From: Planctomycetales bacterium
GTDB lineage: Bacteria; Planctomycetota; Phycisphaerae; SM23-33
Length of the DNA stretch: 15,915 bases
Assembly (NCBI GenBank): GCA_030642005.1
Contig: DAOWOP010000045.1
Location: 1 to 15,915, forward strand
Direction of reading: 5' to 3'
Below, piece by piece: positions 12,599 through 15,915 of this stretch. Position 1 is the stretch's first letter. Each line of letters starts with the position of its first letter. Under the pieces are notes generated by a model. That model had not been told where the DNA came from, did no database searches, and worked only from the letters and a program-made list of their open reading frames with translations. Position numbers and translations under genes: made by a program.

Positions 12599-14330
12599 TA
12601 CGGTCCAGCATTGTCATAAAGTTGCGTTTTCGCTTGTGGGTGGCGCGGATTGATGCGAGATAGTCGGCGAATTTGTCGTTCTGACCGAGGCGTTTCATCA
12701 GCGTGCGAATCCGGCGGATCAAAGCGGCGGCCTCGCGGTAGGCCTCGTTGCCCATACGCTGAATGATCGGCTCGACCTGAACCTTGTACACCTTTAGCGT
12801 GTCGGCTGGATAGTCCTTTTCCCTCAATTTGGCCATGGTCATCCAGAGACTATCGGAACAGCCGCCCACCTGCGCCTCGGCCCATGCGGCATCGGGGTCC
12901 TTCTCCCATAGGTAAATCTCCACGAGCAGGGAATGGTCGGTATTGCCCGTCCACCCCCACCGATCCTGCCTGGCCTTCCTGCGAGCGTTACCGATACTTT
13001 TGTGAACGGCCTCCAGCGCCCGCTCACGCCACTTCGAGCATTGCTTGGCACGGTCGGCGTGGGACTTAAGCCGCTCGTAACCGCTCATGCCTGGCCGGTC
13101 TTTAAAACCGGCCCAGATGAGTTCCATAGCCTCATCATGGCGCTTACGGCGGTGGTACTCATCAGCCAGGAACTCCCGCAGCCTGTCGTCAGGGTGCTGC
13201 GGCAAATCTCTTAAACCCCTCTCGGCCCATTCCAGGGCCTTGTCCGCCTGACCGGCCTGCTTGTATATTTCAGCAATCTTCAGATAGTGGTAAGGCAAAG
13301 ACAGGTTACGGCTCTTAATGGCGACAATCGCTTCGACGTCGCCGTCCGCACGGGCGAGAGACTCCATAATGGATGTCAGCCGATAACGACTATGTTCGTA
13401 CGTGCGCTTGTCTCCCGGATTGAGTTGAGGCGTTTTGTCCCATAATTCCTGGGCAAGCCTGCGATAGACGGCCAGTCCCTTCTTGCCGAGAACGTCGGAA
13501 TATACCTCGGCTGCTCCGTAGAAGGTATCCCAATCCGTTTCCATTTCCCATTCGAACAGTCGGCGGGCAAGGGCTTCGGGATCGGGCTTGGCTGCCAGGC
13601 ATGCGGCGTGATGGATTTCTCCCAACCGCTCCATGATGCCGCCCATGTTGCCGTCGGAGTCGTCCATACCGCCCAAGGCGTCCTCGCAGCGGGAAATCGC
13701 GTGTTCGACCAGGTCTATCACCTCTGCGGCGTGCCCTTCCTCCAACAGTTCGCCAATCGATTCGATAACATCCTCGATGCCCTTGGCGAAACCGTACGCG
13801 GCTTGATAATCCACAAAATCCCCTGTGTCGGTTGCGTGGTTAATCGCCTTGCGGAACGTGGCGATGTCCAGCCCGCCGGGGCCGTGGCGGGCGACCTTCA
13901 TCAACAGCGATTCACGCAGCCGATCGTCCTCCATCACCTGCCGCATGATGATTTCGACCAGTTTGGAGGTGTCCTGCTGACCCAAGTACTGCCGCATGTC
14001 ATCAAGAGTAACGACAGGTTCGGCGCCGCCGGTCTTCCCTGTGCTTCTTCGGCCTTCAAGATATGCCAGTCCCACTGCTACACAGTGCTTGCAAAAATAC
14101 CCGCCATCGCCCATCGGGCAGGAGCAATCGCCTTCAATTTCGCCGTCTTCGATCCAGAGCCTGACCTTGTAGTTCCAGGTCCCTCTGACCTTGGCGAGAA
14201 TCGTTCCGTCGTCCTCGAGCAGAAAGTACACCAGCCCGCGCCGGAAATAATCCTCACCACGCTGCCACGACCGACTATCAGTCGCCCGTTTCAGTTTAGC
14301 CTTAGTAAACTCAATCTTGCTCTTAGCCAT
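12576..14330 (-). CDS. SWIM zinc-finger protein with helical repeat C-terminus
   Basis: A 584-residue protein with an N-terminal SWIM zinc finger: C69, C71, C80, H82, the CxC-x8-CxH pattern (CSCPMGDGGYFCKH). Preceding it is the usual SWIM lead-in (SWQRGEDYFRRGLV). The rest is alpha-helical and TPR-like, with repeats such as YLKIAEIYKQAGQADKALEWAERGL around residues 345-370. SWIM domains bind zinc and are linked to DNA or protein binding; the function of this family is not known. There is no signal peptide, so it is probably cytoplasmic. No clear ribosome binding site precedes the ATG at 14328-14330. The last codons (IIPGAQS, stop) lie in an inverted repeat. It is monocistronic, and the gap to rex is repeat-filled. 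Confidence 0.88.
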   Translation of the reverse strand: MAKSKIEFTKAKLKRATDSRSWQRGEDYFRRGLVYFLLEDDGTILAKVRGTWNYKVRLWIEDGEIEGDCSCPMGDGGYFCKHCVAVGLAYLEGRRSTGKTGGAEPVVTLDDMRQYLGQQDTSKLVEIIMRQVMEDDRLRESLLMKVARHGPGGLDIATFRKAINHATDTGDFVDYQAAYGFAKGIEDVIESIGELLEEGHAAEVIDLVEHAISRCEDALGGMDDSDGNMGGIMERLGEIHHAACLAAKPDPEALARRLFEWEMETDWDTFYGAAEVYSDVLGKKGLAVYRRLAQELWDKTPQLNPGDKRTYEHSRYRLTSIMESLARADGDVEAIVAIKSRNLSLPYHYLKIAEIYKQAGQADKALEWAERGLRDLPQHPDDRLREFLADEYHRRKRHDEAMELIWAGFKDRPGMSGYERLKSHADRAKQCSKWRERALEAVHKSIGNARRKARQDRWGWTGNTDHSLLVEIYLWEKDPDAAWAEAQVGGCSDSLWMTMAKLREKDYPADTLKVYKVQVEPIIQRMGNEAYREAAALIRRIRTLMKRLGQNDKFADYLASIRATHKRKRNFMTMLDRIIPGAQS

Positions 14331-14510
14331 ATTCGGTAACTATCCGTTCGCAATCGGCAGCACTATCGCGAATCCGTTCAGGCCAACCGGAATATTGCAG
14401 CGGCATTGTCACCGACAACTCCGCTTCATGCAATTGTTGAAAAGATATTCTCGAATGAAGCAAGTTATGTAAAATGAGACGGTATGAACCCAGGCAGCCC
14501 GTGGCGCAAC

Positions 14511-14544
14511 ACGTAGGAACAGGCGTTAGCACCTGTCCCTACGT
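14511..14544. repeat. Hairpin downstream of the initiator tRNA
   Basis: ACGTAGGAACAGG (14511-14523) pairs with CCTGTCCCTACGT (14532-14544). In a minus-strand transcript the one non-Watson-Crick position is a G-U wobble, giving an unbroken 13-pair stem. On the plus strand it would be an A-C mismatch. It lies 14 bases past the tRNA 3' end. No U-run follows it, so it is not a classical terminator, though it may stop or protect the precursor. Confidence 0.65.
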
Positions 14545-14558
14545 AACTTACATCTGAC

Positions 14559-14632
<74 letters not shown>

Positions 14633-14643
14633 ATCACGGATTT

Positions 14644-14673
14644 ATAATAGGGCTGAAACAGCGGGGCTGTCAA
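14644..14673 (-). promoter_or_regulatory. Sigma-70-type promoter for tRNA-fMet
   Basis: On the minus strand TTGACA (complement at 14668-14673) is followed after 18 bases by TATTAT (complement at 14644-14649). The -10 ends 11 bases before the mature tRNA, leaving a short 5' leader. It is an exact consensus -35 with a 5/6 -10, the strongest promoter in the window. Confidence 0.85.
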
Positions 14674-14769
14674 ACCTTTTTCAGGATTTATCAATTCGCA
14701 TAATGTCAGAGCAGCCGGATTAGTCGAAGCGGCGAGGCAAACAGATAGTGGAAAAGACAAGCCGGCGAC

Positions 14770-14811
14770 GATATGATACAAGGTTCGAACATTATACGTT
14801 GTTTCATAATC
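14770..14811. promoter_or_regulatory. Inverted repeat upstream of the GH10-like gene
   Basis: GATATGATACAA (14770-14781) is roughly mirrored by TTGTTTCATAATC (14799-14811), with TTCGAA between. It lies 41 bases before the downstream start codon. It could be an operator or the promoter region of the plus-strand gene, but no good -35/-10 pair stands out. Confidence 0.3.
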
Positions 14812-14851
14812 CGGCGACCTTCGGGAGATTTTTTTTTATTCAGAGGCGGTG

Positions 14852-15915
14852 ATGCTTATATTTGACGTTTATCGCAACGGCGACCTGGCCAAGAACATCG
14901 ACCTTGGCGGAGCGTACGTCTTCAGCCAGGATGGCATACCCGTTCACGCCGATCTCGTTGCCGACAAAGGGCGAATTACATGTGTCAAGCGAGCCGGCGG
15001 CGCCTGTGGGCTGACGCTGCTTTGGGAAGCCGGCAAGCCAGGAAAGATGCTCCTGCCGACCACTCGCCTTCCCGATCGCAAGGCCCCCTACAACCTCAAC
15101 GTCGAACTGGCCCGCGCACGCATAATGCACCTGATCCAAAAGCGCGAGGACTGGGGCCTGTTCGACTACGACAAGGCCCGGTCGCTGAACAGCGAATTCG
15201 ACCGGGTCCGCCGTCAATTCGTTTCCTCGCTCAACTGCGACGAGCCGGCCGAGGCCGCCAAACTGGCCGACGAAACACTGGCCAAAGCCATCGTGCTCGG
15301 AGAAAAGATAACCCTCTTTCACAGCAACATTTTTCTCCGCCGGCGTCGGCAGAGCGCCGTTGCCGGGCGCGTGGGCTTCGGCTGTGCCGTGGACCTGCTG
15401 AGCACAAACCAGCGTTACCGACGACAACTCGGCGACACCTTCGATTTCATTTCCATCCCGACCACGTGGAAGCACCTCGGCCCAAAGGAACGGTCGTACA
15501 AATGGGAACACGTCGATGACTGGGTCAACTGGGCGGTGGCCAATCGTCGTCCCATCCACGCCGGGCCTCTGGTGAGTTTTGATCCGGCCGACATACCGGA
15601 ATGGCTCTACCTCTGGGAACATGACTACGAAACTCTCCGCGATCTGATTTACGAACACATCCAGCAAGTTGTCCAGCGTTACGAGCGGAAGGTGAGTCTC
15701 TGGCGAGTAGCCTGCGGCCTTCATGCATATAACAGTTTCAACATGAGTTTCGAGCAGATTATGGAACTGACGCGGATGAGTTGTTCGCTGGTGAAGAAAC
15801 TCGCGCCGCAATCGGTGGTGTTGATAGACCTTGTGCTGCCCTGGGGCGAATACTACGCCCGCAACCAGCGCACAATTCCGCCGATGCTATATGCGGGCAT
15901 GGCTGTCCAGAGCGG
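14852..15915 (+). CDS. GH10-like (xylanase-fold) protein, degenerate, cut by the window edge
   Basis: An open frame of 354 codons runs off the right end. The N-terminal 180 or so residues show no motif I recognise. From about residue 197 the pattern resembles the glycoside hydrolase 10 TIM barrel: FDFISIPTTWKHLGP and YKWEHVDDWVNWAVANRRPIHA (compare the GH10 ENxMKW and D-W-A segments), then PEWLY (249-253). The strand carrying the catalytic acid/base in real xylanases (WDVVNEA) reads WRVACGLH (284-291), so that glutamate is missing. The nucleophile region lies beyond the window. It may bind a carbohydrate or act differently. ATG at 14852 has AGAGG five bases upstream; GTG at 14849 is in frame and possible. 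There is no signal peptide at this start. The frame is GC-rich like the hydrogenase genes. Confidence 0.75.
   Translation, partial: MLIFDVYRNGDLAKNIDLGGAYVFSQDGIPVHADLVADKGRITCVKRAGGACGLTLLWEAGKPGKMLLPTTRLPDRKAPYNLNVELARARIMHLIQKREDWGLFDYDKARSLNSEFDRVRRQFVSSLNCDEPAEAAKLADETLAKAIVLGEKITLFHSNIFLRRRRQSAVAGRVGFGCAVDLLSTNQRYRRQLGDTFDFISIPTTWKHLGPKERSYKWEHVDDWVNWAVANRRPIHAGPLVSFDPADIPEWLYLWEHDYETLRDLIYEHIQQVVQRYERKVSLWRVACGLHAYNSFNMSFEQIMELTRMSCSLVKKLAPQSVVLIDLVLPWGEYYARNQRTIPPMLYAGMAVQS

Noticed and set aside
14511..14544. Hairpin as a classical rho-independent terminator for tRNA-fMet
   Set aside because: The stem is strong but no U-run follows on the minus strand, so I list it only as a hairpin.
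14821..14846. Intrinsic terminator at the T-rich stretch before the GH10-like gene
   Set aside because: A run of T follows CTTCGGGAG, but I find no stable GC stem immediately before it.
14840..15811. A 323-codon minus-strand open frame opposite the GH10-like gene
   Set aside because: The plus-strand frame has a ribosome binding site and GH10-like motifs. The reverse frame has neither.

Overview
The window looks like a chromosomal segment of an anaerobic or fermentative bacterium. My best guess is Planctomycetota, class Phycisphaerae or a relative. The guess rests on gene style: a Rex-controlled [FeFe]-hydrogenase operon, an RHS fragment, a SWIM zinc-finger protein, a degenerate GH10-like protein, and many short palindromic intergenic repeats. 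No marker gene settles it.

Layout. (1) Positions 1-1125 are a repeat-rich scar. An 88-bp inverted repeat (1-88 / 770-857) brackets a small AT-rich membrane ORF and a broken rhs fragment. The right arm belongs to a 107-bp palindrome-ended element, which is itself split by a 244-bp MITE-like element with 19-bp terminal inverted repeats and a 5-bp target duplication. (2) Positions 1120-12007, all on the minus strand, read in transcription order: rex, hydC, hydB (fused to a GltD/NfnL-like flavoprotein), hydA, a receiver-only response regulator, hydE, hydG, hydF. This is a complete [FeFe]-hydrogenase set: three structural subunits, all three H-cluster maturases, a redox-sensing repressor and a receiver protein. 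(3) Positions 12008-12598 hold a Rex-type operator followed by a patchwork of short GC-rich hairpins. (4) Positions 12576-14330 (minus) encode a SWIM zinc-finger protein. (5) Positions 14559-14632 (minus) are an initiator tRNA with a clear promoter. (6) From 14852 to the right edge (plus) runs a GH10-like protein, cut by the window end.

How the genes fit together. HydE and HydG make the pieces of the H-cluster, HydF assembles and delivers it, and HydA carries it. HydC and HydB connect HydA to pyridine nucleotides. HydB keeps the FMN/NADH-binding NuoF core, but in place of the usual C-terminal ferredoxin-like domain it carries a whole FAD/NADPH oxidoreductase module (about residues 600-1090). 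This suggests an enzyme that could exchange electrons among H2, NAD(H), NADP(H) and possibly ferredoxin. Rex senses NADH/NAD+, and a perfect TGTGA-N6-TCACA palindrome sits 45 bases upstream of its start, so NADH build-up would be expected to switch the operon on.

The operon has been invaded repeatedly by small elements. A 180-bp TA-flanked element splits the hydG-hydF junction, and removing it in silicon restores a compact 13-nt gap. A 74-bp tandem repeat and a long hairpin separate hydB from hydA. Two palindromes lie in frame inside hydE. The stop codons of hydF, hydG and the SWIM gene all fall in or against repeat ends.
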